In this document: one piece after another, positions 7,784 to 15,842 of the stretch | Layout of the letters: every line of letters starts with the position of its first letter | Position numbering within the stretch: the first letter of the stretch is position 1 | Source of the DNA: Desulfobacca acetoxidans | Lineage (GTDB): Bacteria > Desulfobacterota > Desulfobaccia > Desulfobaccales > 0-14-0-80-60-11 | Direction: 5' to 3' | NCBI GenBank assembly: GCA_022736495.1 | Contig: DZCR01000036.1 | Span: forward strand, 1 to 25,286 | DNA length: 25,286 nucleotides | Notes under the pieces: model-generated | What the model saw: only the letters and a program-made list of their open reading frames with translations | The model's database searches: none | What the model was told of the DNA's origin: nothing | Made by a program: the position numbers and the translations under genes

Positions 7784-8968
7784 TCAGGTCTTAAGGAATC
7801 CCTCCGCAATTGCGGCGATTTCCTCGGCCTTGTCTAAAGCATTGATACAGCGCCGGGCATTAATGAAATCGGTCTCTGCCGCGTCGATATAATCGGCGAT
7901 TTTTTTGCCGGTGAATGCCCCTGTTTTGAATCCATGCACCAGGATGAACAAGGCGTTTTGGGGCTCCATGGCCAGGTCAGGATTATTCACCAGGTCGATA
8001 CCCAGGATTTCCGAATACTTGCGGTAGTTATCCTCCCAGGTAAGTTGCACATAACCTCGGCCATAAAAGGGATAATATCTAGAGAGGTTCCGCCGCCGCC
8101 ACTCTTCGTCATGCCAGTAAGCCTCTCGGACGGGTTGGAAGGTATGGCCCGTCTCCCATTCCGTCGTGGCCAGGACGTAGGCGATCTGGGCGGGCAGGTC
8201 AAGGCCTTGTTTTTTACATTCGGCTTTGATAGCGGCGATCGTGCCTTCTTTGGTAGAAAAATCATATTTAGTTGCGGGAACAGTTTTGGACGCCGCCAGG
8301 ATATGGCGAGGTGGCCGCCGAAAACCCGCCACGTTTCGCAATGGGTAAGTAGTTTCGGTGACCGCGTTGCTCTGATTGCCGCCGATCACCTGAACCCGGT
8401 CATCCTCCAGGGCCAGGAAATAAGCCACATGATTACTACCATCATCCCATTGGAATACCACCACATCGCCAATTTCTGGAGACTTCGCCGGCCGTCCGAA
8501 TTCCAACCAATCTCTCGCCCGGGCGGAGCGCAGCCCCTTGATGCCATTCAGAAAAAAACCAGCATTAATAAAGACGGCGCACCAGGCGGTGGCGTCGTGC
8601 CAGTACTCTTTAGGTAAAGTGGTCAGCTTAAGCCATGAAATTATCTCGGGGTTATCTCCGGCTCCTGGCAGTTCCTTTATTCCTAATTGGTTCTTAGCCC
8701 ATAAAATCCAGGGAGGATCACCTCCTGACGGCGCCTGGCGCGCTTCTGCCGGCTTCGGCTCTTCTTTCGGGGCCCTCTTGAGATATTTACCGGAGACCCA
8801 ACCGATGGTATCGTCTTCCAAAAGAATGGGCACCCAACCTGTGGTGTCGGGAGATAGGATCTTCTCCCCGTGTGGCACGGTGCCCATGATTTCGTAATCG
8901 GTTCCCGGGCCTTCCCGGATATTGAGCTCGGTATTGGCAGTTACGAGGTATTTCGTTTCCTTAGCCAT
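7784..8968 (-). CDS. SH3b + CHAP-type amidase + GH19-type muramidase, endolysin-like
   Basis: A 394-residue modular cell-wall hydrolase. Residues 5-65 form a bacterial SH3 domain (LNIREGPGTDYEIMG...GWVSGKYLK). Residues 85-225 resemble the TIGR02594/CHAP-like Cys peptidase family, with catalytic candidates Cys130 (TAWCAVF) and His180 and the GGNQSN motif at 196-201. Residues 240-394 form a GH19 chitinase/lysozyme-like domain with acidic candidates Glu270/Glu272 (TTEWETG) and GRGYVQLTWEDNY (303-315). A strong GGAGGAGG ribosome binding site precedes the ATG. There is no signal peptide, unlike secreted housekeeping hydrolases and like phage endolysins, but no holin or other phage gene is adjacent. 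It sits inside an ABC exporter cluster. Confidence 0.9.
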   Translation of the reverse strand: MAKETKYLVTANTELNIREGPGTDYEIMGTVPHGEKILSPDTTGWVPILLEDDTIGWVSGKYLKRAPKEEPKPAEARQAPSGGDPPWILWAKNQLGIKELPGAGDNPEIISWLKLTTLPKEYWHDATAWCAVFINAGFFLNGIKGLRSARARDWLEFGRPAKSPEIGDVVVFQWDDGSNHVAYFLALEDDRVQVIGGNQSNAVTETTYPLRNVAGFRRPPRHILAASKTVPATKYDFSTKEGTIAAIKAECKKQGLDLPAQIAYVLATTEWETGHTFQPVREAYWHDEEWRRRNLSRYYPFYGRGYVQLTWEDNYRKYSEILGIDLVNNPDLAMEPQNALFILVHGFKTGAFTGKKIADYIDAAETDFINARRCINALDKAEEIAAIAEGFLKT

Positions 8969-9147
8969 GAGTTGACCTCCTCCCCAAGAGATGAGTGCTC
9001 CAGCAGATTTAAATCTTCTCTCTTAACACCTGTTACTCAGTAGTTTTAAAGATACTTTTTATATTTTACAATATTATTTCTCTGTCGATGTTTTTAAAAT
9101 AAAAACCTAGGGCTGCCAAGGTCAATTATTCATTTTAATTAAAGAAG

Positions 9148-10299
9148 TTAGCCAACTTTCCGCAGCGCCGTGGCGATCTGTACCCGGGAGGCTTGCCAGG
9201 CCGGGATGATGCCGGCGAGGAGCCCCACGGTCAGGGAGACTAGCATTCCCAAGGTCGCGGTCGTGCGACTCACCTCCAGGCCTGGGAAATACTGGGTCAC
9301 CTCCGGCGGAAAGACTCGTACTGCGGGAAAGCTCAAGGCCAAGCCCAAGAGGCCCCCCACCAGGGAAAGCAGGAGGGACTCACCCAGGATGAGGCTCACC
9401 AGGTGGTGGGCCTTGAAGCCCATGGTCTTCAACGCCGCGTACTCCCCCAGCCGCTCCCGGGCGTTCATGGCCATGGTGTTGGCCAGAACCCCCAAAATCA
9501 CCCCGATGACCACCCAGGACACCACCTGAATCGCCACCAGGATAGCTGAGCTCATCTCCACGAAACTCATCTGGAAGGCGGCCTCGGTCTCCGTCAGGGT
9601 CTCGGCCAGGGAGTTTTTGAAGGCGGCGTCGATTCTGGTCGCCACCGGGACGGCCAAGTCAGGCCGGGCGACCTGGATCAGATACCAGCCCACTTTATCG
9701 GCTAAGTCCGGGGCGATTTTCTTCAAGGTTTCATTGAGATAATCCCAGTGAAAAAAGAGCAGGGTCTCATCCGTGTTGGGGTATTGCCCTTTATAGATGG
9801 CCCGGAGCACCAGGCGGTATTCTCCCGGGAAATAGGTGCCTTTGAGGACAATGGCATCCCCCACCCGCCAACCGAACCGGGCCGCCAGTTTGCGCCCGGC
9901 CACAGCCCCGCGGCGGTCCTGGATGAGGGCCAGTTTCTGGTCCTCGGGCATGAGGAACTCCGGGTAGGCGTCCAGGTAGCCGGGCAGCGACGCGGCGAAC
10001 TGGGGGAAAAAGTTTTTCTTGTCGATATAGATGCCTTCAAACCAGTAGGCATAAGGAGCCCGGACGACGCCCGGCACGGCCTGAATCTTGGGGAGATAGG
10101 CCAGGGGCAGGGGAAACATGAGGGACACGGCGTTCCGGGTGACCAGACGCACCGGGGAGGAAGCCTCTACCCCGGCGTACCAGGCGGCCAATACGGAGCG
10201 CAGCAGACAGAAGGCCAGCACCGCTACGGCCAAGCCGCAGATGGTGAGCCCGGCCCGCAAGGGGTGTCGGATGGTATTGCGCCAGGTGAGTTTCAGCAT
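9148..10299 (-). CDS. ABC transporter permease, FtsX/MacB type (tandem copy 2)
   Basis: A 383-residue permease with an N-terminal membrane segment (about 16-38), a periplasmic domain and three C-terminal membrane segments (about 255-375), ending in LRKVG. It is paralogous to its upstream neighbour (10369-11520): same length, same start MLKLTWRNTIRHPLRA, same end and, by eye, roughly 60% identity throughout, so the pair arose by tandem duplication. A heterodimeric permease pair served by the ATPase at 12405-13115 is likely. It is the last gene of the contiguous block before the inserted hydrolase. A G-rich hairpin fills most of the 69-base gap to the upstream paralog, and no ribosome binding site is evident. 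Confidence 0.92.
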   Translation of the reverse strand: MLKLTWRNTIRHPLRAGLTICGLAVAVLAFCLLRSVLAAWYAGVEASSPVRLVTRNAVSLMFPLPLAYLPKIQAVPGVVRAPYAYWFEGIYIDKKNFFPQFAASLPGYLDAYPEFLMPEDQKLALIQDRRGAVAGRKLAARFGWRVGDAIVLKGTYFPGEYRLVLRAIYKGQYPNTDETLLFFHWDYLNETLKKIAPDLADKVGWYLIQVARPDLAVPVATRIDAAFKNSLAETLTETEAAFQMSFVEMSSAILVAIQVVSWVVIGVILGVLANTMAMNARERLGEYAALKTMGFKAHHLVSLILGESLLLSLVGGLLGLALSFPAVRVFPPEVTQYFPGLEVSRTTATLGMLVSLTVGLLAGIIPAWQASRVQIATALRKVG

Positions 10300-10320
10300 G
10301 GTTGGGTGATAAATGTTAAT

Positions 10321-10366
10321 TTGGGGTGAGGGCCGGGGGACGGGAAGTCCCTCGCCCTTTCCCCAA
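10321..10366. repeat. G-rich palindrome between the tandem permeases
   Basis: TTGGGGTGAGGGC (10321-10333) pairs with GCCCTTTCCCCAA (10354-10366) with two mismatches, and a smaller GGGAC/GTCCC stem can form inside. It fills nearly all of the gap between the paralogous permease genes. It is similar in composition to 3308-3382 and 18509-18545. Confidence 0.6.
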
Positions 10367-10368
10367 AA

Positions 10369-11520
10369 TTACCCCACCTTCCTCAGCGCCGCGGCGATGC
10401 TCAGCCGGGCGGCCCGCACTGACGGCAGCAGCGCGGCCAGGAGGCCCACCAGCAGGGCCACCGCCAGTCCCAGGACGAGGGTGGCCCGGGTGAGGGGAAA
10501 GACGCGGAAATATTGGCCCAGTTGGGATTTGAACAAATGCACCGCCGGAAAGGTCAGGGCTTCACCCAGCAGGCCTCCGGCCAGGGCCAGGAGCAAAGAT
10601 TCCCCGAAGATGAGGGCGGCCAGATGTCTGCCCTTGAAGCCCATGGTTTTGAGGACGGCATATTCCCGCTGGCGCTCCCGGGCGCTCATGGCCATGGTGT
10701 TGGCCAGCACCACCAGGATCACGCCGATGACCACCCAGGACACCACCTGGATGGCCAGGAGAATGGCTTCGGTCATAGACACGAAGCCCAGGGCGAAGGC
10801 CTGCTCCGTTTCCGTCAAGGTCTCGGCCAGGCTGTTTTTGAACAGAGCATCCACCTGGGCCGCCACCTGGGGCGTCAGATCAGGGCGGGTCACCTTGATG
10901 AGATACCAGCCCACGTTATCGGCCCGGCTGGAACCTTGTTTCTTCAAGGTCTCGTTCAAGTAATCCCAGTGAAAAAAGAACCGGGATTCATCGGTGGTGG
11001 GCTCGACGCCCGTATAAATGGCCCGAATGATGAACTGCCATTCGCCCGGGTAAATAGTGCCTTTGAGGACGATAGGGTCCCCCAGCTTCCAGCCGTAGCG
11101 GGTGGCCAGAGCGCGGCCCACCAGGGCGCCCCGGCGGTCCTGAAAAAACGCCTGCTTCTGGTCTTCAGGCACCACAAACTCGGGATAGAGTTCGAGGTAT
11201 GGGCGGGGGTTTACCGCAAACGTGGCAAAGAAATGGCGCTCGTCAATATAAATCCCGCCGAACCAGGTGCCGAAGGCCGTCCCGACAATGCCGGGCACAG
11301 CCCGAATCTTGGGGAGATAAGCAATGGGCAGGGGAAAGATCAGGGAGATGGCGCTCCGGGTCACCAGGCGGGTAGGGGAGGCGGCGTTTACCCCGGAATA
11401 CCAGGCCGCCACCACGGTGCGGAGCAGCGCGAAGGCCAGTACCGCCACCGCCATCCCCAGGATGGTGAGCGCGGCCCGAAGCGGGTGCCGGATGGTGTTG
11501 CGCCAGGTGAGTTTTAACAT
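10369..11520 (-). CDS. ABC transporter permease, FtsX/MacB type (tandem copy 1)
   Basis: A 383-residue MacB-like permease, membrane topology as for its paralog: one N-terminal segment, a large periplasmic domain (about 40-250), then three segments containing VVSWVVIGVILVVLANTMAM and the coupling-type stretch REYAVLKTMGFKGRHLAAL (about 285-303), which should contact the ATPase. It starts 30 bases after the nucleoside phosphorylase stop, consistent with one transcript. MacB-type permeases use cytoplasmic ATP hydrolysis to drive export through a periplasmic adaptor and TolC-like pore. The adaptor is in this cluster, but no TolC homolog is in the window. The substrate is unknown. Confidence 0.92.
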   Translation of the reverse strand: MLKLTWRNTIRHPLRAALTILGMAVAVLAFALLRTVVAAWYSGVNAASPTRLVTRSAISLIFPLPIAYLPKIRAVPGIVGTAFGTWFGGIYIDERHFFATFAVNPRPYLELYPEFVVPEDQKQAFFQDRRGALVGRALATRYGWKLGDPIVLKGTIYPGEWQFIIRAIYTGVEPTTDESRFFFHWDYLNETLKKQGSSRADNVGWYLIKVTRPDLTPQVAAQVDALFKNSLAETLTETEQAFALGFVSMTEAILLAIQVVSWVVIGVILVVLANTMAMSARERQREYAVLKTMGFKGRHLAALIFGESLLLALAGGLLGEALTFPAVHLFKSQLGQYFRVFPLTRATLVLGLAVALLVGLLAALLPSVRAARLSIAAALRKVG

Positions 11521-11550
11521 GGTAGTCAGTAATCAGCGGTCAGTGGCAAT

Positions 11551-12360
11551 TTATGGGGCTTTGCAGAAATCCCGCCGGGCTAAAATTTCCAGGGCCCGCA
11601 GGCCCACCTCGATGAGGCGCTTCTCGCCGCGCCGCTTGTCCTTGATGGAGGTGAACCCGGCTTCGCTTTCCCGGTTGTCCAGGACCAAACAGGCGCCCCC
11701 GGCCCTGATCCGGTAGGTGGAGACCGCGGCCAGGGCCAGGTAAACGGCCATCTCCATCTCCATATTCAGGACACCGCGTTCTGTCAGGGTTTGGAAAAAC
11801 TTGGGGTCCGGTGCGGGAAACCCGGGCGCGGCCCGGCCCTGGCCGGCGTAAAAATCCCCGGTGGTGCAGGTGAGGCCCACGTGATAGGGCGCTTTCCGGG
11901 ACTCGGCCGCCTCGGTCAGGGCCGCGACAACGTCGGGGTCCGCATGGGGAACAAAATCTGCCGGGATATAGCTCGCGGTGGTACCCTCCCGGCACCAGGA
12001 CGACTCAGTAATGACCAGATCTCCCACCTCGATGCCCCGTTGGAGCGCGCCGCAGGTGCCCAGGCGGATAAAGGTGACGGGGTTGACGCAGTTGGCCGCC
12101 TCCACGATGGCGATGGCGGTGGCCGGCGCGCCGATGCCGGTGGCTATGACTGAAACCGGGATGGCCTTATAGGAGCCGGTATAAGTGAGGAACTCCCGGT
12201 TTTTGCGACGCATCTCCACGCATGCAAAGAAGCGGGCGATTTGCTTCGCCCGGTCGGGGTCGCCGCAGGTCAGGATATAGGGGGCCAGTTCCCCGGGAAG
12301 GCAGTCGATATGATAATATCGGCCTTTGGCGTTTTTGGGAATGGGGCTGGCGATATCCAT
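11551..12360 (-). CDS. Nucleoside phosphorylase, uridine phosphorylase-like
   Basis: A member of the PNP/UDP phosphorylase family, which splits nucleosides with phosphate into base and ribose-1-phosphate. Motifs seen: ILTCGDPDRA (phosphate/ribose binding, near residue 30), ATGIGAPATAIAIVE, RLGTCGALQ, and NMEMEMA, the ribose/base-recognition segment seen as NxEMES in uridine phosphorylases. I prefer the ATG at 12360 (269 residues) because AGGGGA precedes it at good spacing. An in-frame GTG at 12396 would add 12 residues. The gene lies within the ABC export cluster, 44 bases after the ATPase gene and 30 before a permease, so it is probably co-transcribed. That position is unusual for a salvage enzyme. 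Substrate specificity cannot be read from the sequence. Confidence 0.88.
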   Translation of the reverse strand: MDIASPIPKNAKGRYYHIDCLPGELAPYILTCGDPDRAKQIARFFACVEMRRKNREFLTYTGSYKAIPVSVIATGIGAPATAIAIVEAANCVNPVTFIRLGTCGALQRGIEVGDLVITESSWCREGTTASYIPADFVPHADPDVVAALTEAAESRKAPYHVGLTCTTGDFYAGQGRAAPGFPAPDPKFFQTLTERGVLNMEMEMAVYLALAAVSTYRIRAGGACLVLDNRESEAGFTSIKDKRRGEKRLIEVGLRALEILARRDFCKAP

Positions 12361-12404
12361 AACGGTTCCCCTGCAAAATCCCCAAACTTTTTTCACTTAT
12401 CCAG

Positions 12405-13115
12405 CTAAAACTCCTGATTGTTCAGCAACTGGCCCTTGATGAGGCGGCGGATGCGGCCGGCCTGTGCCGCGGCCTCTGGGTCGTGGGTGACGATAATAAT
12501 GGTTTTATGAAAATTCTCGTTCAGCCGGGTCAACAGGTCCATGATTTCCCCGGCGGATTTCTTGTCCAGATCGCCGGTGGGTTCATCCGCGGCGATGAGG
12601 GTGGGGTCGGTAACCACGGCCCGGGCGATGGCCACCCGCTGCTGCTGGCCGCCGGAGAGCTGGGAGGGGTAGTGGGTCTGGCGGTCGCTCAGCCCCACCA
12701 GCTCCAGGACCAGCTCCACGTGCTCCTTTCTTTCCCGGCGGGAGAGCTTCGTGAGGAGCAGGGGAAGTTCGATGTTTTCAAAGGCCGTGAGTACGGGGAT
12801 AAGCTGATAAAATTGGAAGACGAAGCCTACGTTGGCGGCCCGCCAATCGGCCAGTTGGGTTTCGGTGAGGGCCGGGAGATCGATGCCGTGCACCAGAAGA
12901 AGGCCGGAGTCCGGGCGATCCAGACCGGCAATGAGGTTTAAGAGGGTGGTCTTGCCGGAGCCCGATGGCCCCATGAGGGCCAGGAATTCCCCGCCTAAGA
13001 TGGTGAGACTGATATCTTCCAGGACCGGCAGCACCTGGGTGCCCCGCCGATAGGATTTATTGAGGTGGGCAATCTCCACTATCGGGGCCGAAGCAACCGC
13101 CGGGGTCCCGTTCAT
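12405..13115 (-). CDS. ABC transporter ATP-binding protein, MacB/LolD type
   Basis: A 236-residue ATPase that powers the MacB-like permeases in this cluster. All motifs are intact: Walker [10 protein letters not shown] (49-57), Q-loop Gln101, signature LSGGQ (153-157), Walker B LIAADE (173-178) and the switch histidine in VTHDPEAA near 210. The GDLD after Walker B and the LTRLN... tail are typical of the LolD/MacB subfamily. The start codon overlaps the adaptor's stop (ATGA), evidence of translational coupling with the adaptor gene. Confidence 0.95.
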   Translation of the reverse strand: MNGTPAVASAPIVEIAHLNKSYRRGTQVLPVLEDISLTILGGEFLALMGPSGSGKTTLLNLIAGLDRPDSGLLLVHGIDLPALTETQLADWRAANVGFVFQFYQLIPVLTAFENIELPLLLTKLSRRERKEHVELVLELVGLSDRQTHYPSQLSGGQQQRVAIARAVVTDPTLIAADEPTGDLDKKSAGEIMDLLTRLNENFHKTIIIVTHDPEAAAQAGRIRRLIKGQLLNNQEF

Positions 13116-14329
13116 AGTTGCTTGACTTTCACCCGAGAGCCGTCATGCAGGGAGGCAGGCGGGTTCAAAACGACCCGATCACCCTCCTTGAGGCCGCCGG
13201 CGATCTCCACCAAGTCGTTCAGGGTGAGGCCGACCGTGATGGGGGCCTGCTTAACCCGGTTGTCGGTCACGAGAAAACTGTAGGAACGGCCTTCCCGGGT
13301 GACCAGAGCGGCCTTGGGGATGGTCAGGCGGGCTTGGCGCTCTCCCGGCACCAGGGCTTGGGAGAGAAAGGCCACCTTGGCGCTCATTTCCGGCAAAATG
13401 CGGTCGTCGGTTTCCAGGAACTTCACCTTGGTGAGCACGGTGGCCTTGGTCCGGTCGGCAGTGGGGACAATCATGTGCACTTCTCCGGCAAAGCGCCGGT
13501 CGGGGATGGCGTCCAGGGAAATTTCGCAGGGTTGTGAAAGGCGCACCTTGTCCAAATTAGACTCGGCCACATCCACCTCCACCATCAGGGAGTTAAGGTC
13601 GGCCATGGTCACCACTGCGGCCCGGGCATTGGCCGCGGCGCCGAAGGGGGCCACCACTTCCCCGACCTCGGCGTATTTGGTGGTCACCACCCCGTCGAAG
13701 GGGCTGCGGATATAGCTGTATTCCAGGGACGCCTGGGTATTGGCCAGGCCGGCCTGGGCCACCTTGATGCGGGCCTGGGCCGCGGCCACCCCGGCGGCGG
13801 CCTTCTTATAGCGGGCGTCCGCGGTGTCAAAATCCTGCTTGGGAATGAGGTCCTGGGCGACCAGGGTCTGATAGCGGCGGTACTGGAGCTCGGCGTCCGC
13901 CAACTCCGCGGTGGCGGTGCCCAAGTCGGCTTTGGCCTGATTCACCTGGGCGACGGCCTGGTTGCGGGAGGCTGTCAGGTCCTCATTCTCCAGGGAGGCC
14001 AGGATTTGCCCCTTTTTTACGCGGCTGCCTTCTTCCACCCCCAGAAAGGTCAAGCGCCCCGTGCTCTTGGAGGAGACCGCGGCCTTGCGCTGGGCCACCA
14101 CGTAACCGCTGGCGTTTAAGACGGTGTAGGCCTGGGCCGGGTAGAGGCGGGAGACCACCGTGGTGCTTACTTCCAGCGCAGGCTGCAGGGGGCCCCAGAG
14201 GTAGAGCCCGGCGAGGCCCACCAGGACTAGGCCCAGGAGAATGAGGATAATACGGGTCCGGGAAAAGGCCGCAGCAACGGGCTCTTTCCCCGGGCGCGTA
14301 ATGCGGAGTCGCTCAAGATCAGGAGACAC
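13112..14329 (-). CDS. Periplasmic adaptor of MacA/HlyD (RND-MFP) family
   Basis: This 405-residue membrane-fusion protein links the inner-membrane ABC permeases to an outer-membrane channel. It has a cytoplasmic N-terminus, one membrane anchor (about 27-48), lipoyl/barrel-sandwich segments on either side of a long Ala/Gln-rich alpha-helical hairpin (about 110-200), then beta-barrel and membrane-proximal domains (about 245-400). The start is a GTG at 14329 with a poor ribosome binding site. Upstream, a good sigma70-type promoter (14390-14418) and a nested palindrome (14352-14387) probably control the whole cluster. It is the first gene of the operon and overlaps the ATPase gene by 4 bases. 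Confidence 0.92.
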   Translation of the reverse strand: MSPDLERLRITRPGKEPVAAAFSRTRIILILLGLVLVGLAGLYLWGPLQPALEVSTTVVSRLYPAQAYTVLNASGYVVAQRKAAVSSKSTGRLTFLGVEEGSRVKKGQILASLENEDLTASRNQAVAQVNQAKADLGTATAELADAELQYRRYQTLVAQDLIPKQDFDTADARYKKAAAGVAAAQARIKVAQAGLANTQASLEYSYIRSPFDGVVTTKYAEVGEVVAPFGAAANARAAVVTMADLNSLMVEVDVAESNLDKVRLSQPCEISLDAIPDRRFAGEVHMIVPTADRTKATVLTKVKFLETDDRILPEMSAKVAFLSQALVPGERQARLTIPKAALVTREGRSYSFLVTDNRVKQAPITVGLTLNDLVEIAGGLKEGDRVVLNPPASLHDGSRVKVKQL

Positions 14330-14351
14330 GGCCAGGGGTCCGGAAAATAAA

Positions 14352-14387
14352 TTAGGCCTGCCGTCCTGTAAAGGACAACAGGCCTAA
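14352..14387 (-). promoter_or_regulatory. Nested palindrome at the predicted start of the exporter transcript
   Basis: TTAGGCCTG (14352-14360) and CAGGCCTAA (14379-14387) are perfect 9-bp inverted repeats, with TCCT/AGGA pairing inside. On the minus strand the hairpin is followed by TTTATTTT, so it can terminate transcription of the gene at 14445-15068. It also overlaps the expected start site of the promoter at 14390-14418, so an operator or a 5' leader hairpin are alternatives. Confidence 0.6.
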
Positions 14388-14389
14388 AA

Positions 14390-14418
14390 AGTATATCAAA
14401 TTTCACCGGGAGAGGCAA
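14390..14418 (-). promoter_or_regulatory. Sigma70-type promoter for the exporter operon
   Basis: On the minus strand TTGCCT (14418-14413) and TATACT (14395-14390) are separated by exactly 17 bases. Transcription would start near 14383, about 55 bases before the adaptor GTG. This is the clearest consensus-like promoter I see in the window. Confidence 0.55.
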
Positions 14419-14444
14419 TCTACGGGAGCTTCGGGCCCCCGGCC

Positions 14445-15068
14445 TCAGAGCCCCGCAATCCCCTGGGCGGTGATGGTGACATAACGATAGGGCGGGCCGA
14501 TAGTCTCGTCTTGCGGGGCCAGCTTTTCCATGCCGGCCTTGGCCGCGTCCACTATCTGGGCCAGGGGTGCCTTTTTCTTAACCAATTCGTTCAGCTTGAA
14601 TTCCAGGCCCAGGCGCCGGGGCAGGGTGAAGACATCGGTCACCCGGTTATACTCGATTTTGGGTGGTTGGGGGCGGTCCCAGATGATGAACAGGTGGCCC
14701 GGATGATCCGGGGTCTTTTTCGAGTAGCCGGCCAGCAGCAGATACATGTTGACGATGGGGTCCGGCGGGATCTTCTCGCACATCTTGCGTAGAATCTCAT
14801 CGTAGCGGCTGGTGAAGAAGGGAATAGCCGCATTGATGAGATCATCCATGTCGGTGAGGCCCTCGGCTTTGGCAAAGGCGGCGAAATCTTTGCAAATGTC
14901 GGCGGCTTCCCAATTTCCGGCCGAAGCCAAGACGGCATGAGAGGTCATGGGAATGACACGGTCAACGGAAATAAAGCGTTCTTCCCCGAAGGGCTCGAAA
15001 AAAACCGCCCGGCTGTCCGAGGCCACCAAGACCCCATCTGCCGCAGCACAAGCAATCAACTGACCCAT
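14445..15068 (-). CDS. Proteasome beta/HslV/Anbu-like Ntn-fold protein, no N-terminal Thr
   Basis: 207 residues. The start (LIACAAADGVLVASDSRA, residues 4-21) matches the first strands of proteasome-beta-type Ntn hydrolases: Asp18 and Arg20 align with the conserved Asp17 and Arg19 of proteasome subunits. Counting back from there, the catalytic Thr1 position falls on Gly2, so after Met removal there is no Thr, Ser or Cys nucleophile at the N-terminus. The start is firm: AAGGAGG lies 6 bases before the ATG. The protein may be a non-peptidase member, like proteasome alpha subunits, or may use another nucleophile. It has its own promoter candidate and terminator and reads as a single-gene unit. 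No ATPase partner (HslU, ARC/Mpa) is nearby. Confidence 0.75.
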   Translation of the reverse strand: MGQLIACAAADGVLVASDSRAVFFEPFGEERFISVDRVIPMTSHAVLASAGNWEAADICKDFAAFAKAEGLTDMDDLINAAIPFFTSRYDEILRKMCEKIPPDPIVNMYLLLAGYSKKTPDHPGHLFIIWDRPQPPKIEYNRVTDVFTLPRRLGLEFKLNELVKKKAPLAQIVDAAKAGMEKLAPQDETIGPPYRYVTITAQGIAGL

Positions 15069-15103
15069 AGGATCCTCCTTGGCGAACCACAGCTTTATTT
15101 TTT

Positions 15104-15131
15104 ACAATAATCCTGGGTCAGGGTTTGTAAA
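15104..15131 (-). promoter_or_regulatory. Candidate promoter of the Ntn-fold gene
   Basis: On the minus strand TTTACA (15131-15126) and TATTGT (15109-15104) are separated by 16 bases, with the ATG about 35 bases further on. This is a moderate match to a sigma70 promoter. Confidence 0.3.
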
Positions 15132-15164
15132 GGGCATGCAGACGAAAATTTTAACTTCTGTCAT

Positions 15165-15428
15165 TCAATGCAAGACCCGCGGTTTGAGGGGCGGGAGCCA
15201 AAAAAAGTCGGGCTGGGGCGGCTCTTCCTTGATTGGCGCGGCAGGGGTCGCCTTTTCCAATCGGGTTACTATCTGAAGGGCGATAAGCGATTCCCGCAGA
15301 TTATTCAGTTCTTGCAACAGCACTTCCAAAGCCAGGAGCAAGGATTCCCGGTGTTGGCCCTGTTCCATCAATCTCCGCGCTTGATCCATCTTCACCTTGC
15401 CCGGAATGGCAACCGATTGATTTTTCAT
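15165..15428 (-). CDS. Small helical hypothetical protein
   Basis: 87 residues starting at an ATG (15428) preceded by GGAGG at about 8 bases. An upstream in-frame ATG at 15443 lacks such a site. Residues 14-60 are strongly helix-forming with hydrophobic repeats (RRLMEQGQHRESLLLALEVL), reminiscent of a single TPR-like helical hairpin. The tail is Pro-rich and ends in FFWLPPLKPRVLH. No family is recognised. Its stop lies about 95 bases upstream of the Ntn-fold gene on the same strand, so the two may be linked, although a promoter candidate lies between them. Confidence 0.6.
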   Translation of the reverse strand: MKNQSVAIPGKVKMDQARRLMEQGQHRESLLLALEVLLQELNNLRESLIALQIVTRLEKATPAAPIKEEPPQPDFFWLPPLKPRVLH

Positions 15429-15842
15429 CGTCAAGCCTCCCATGATCTGATGGGGGTGCTTTTACCAACCAAACCGGTGGAGCAATCTCCTTATAGGTTC
15501 CACGCTCATAATGTTGGCAATACACCAACCATTCGTAAATTAATGTCCATATATGAAGCAAAGACCGTACCAAATAGAACTATTAATATTTTTATTAAAT
15601 ATTTTATAAGGTTATAATTTGTTTAATGGTGGCCTGGTCCTCAAAATGGTAAAGATTCGTGAACACATTGGCGAAATATGAAACAATTTTGCTGAACGGG
15701 TTCTCAGATACGGAGGTTGCGGCTGGGCCAGCCCGCGGCGACTCCCTCTCGGGTTCCGGCCCCGCGGTTTGCAAAGCGCCGGGGAATATGGTAGGTTTTG
15801 CGTTAGAATTGAAGAGGTTGACAACTTTTAAAGGATAACCGC
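15429..15842. other. Gene-free stretch between divergent units
   Basis: No supported gene. It contains an AT-rich block (about 15530-15620) and a GC-rich block (about 15700-15790). It separates the minus-strand helical protein gene from the plus-strand gene at 15843 and presumably holds promoters for both. Short open frames here lack ribosome binding sites and recognisable domains. Confidence 0.5.

Noticed and set aside
7784..8968. Intact prophage around the endolysin-like gene
   Set aside because: Flanking genes are ABC permeases; no holin, structural, integrase or terminase gene is visible.
10513..11517. Plus-strand frame opposite a permease
   Set aside because: Same antisense pattern; the permease on minus has a paralog and conserved membrane segments.
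15301..15573. 90-residue minus-strand frame overlapping the small helical gene
   Set aside because: It lacks a ribosome binding site and overlaps a better supported frame that has one.
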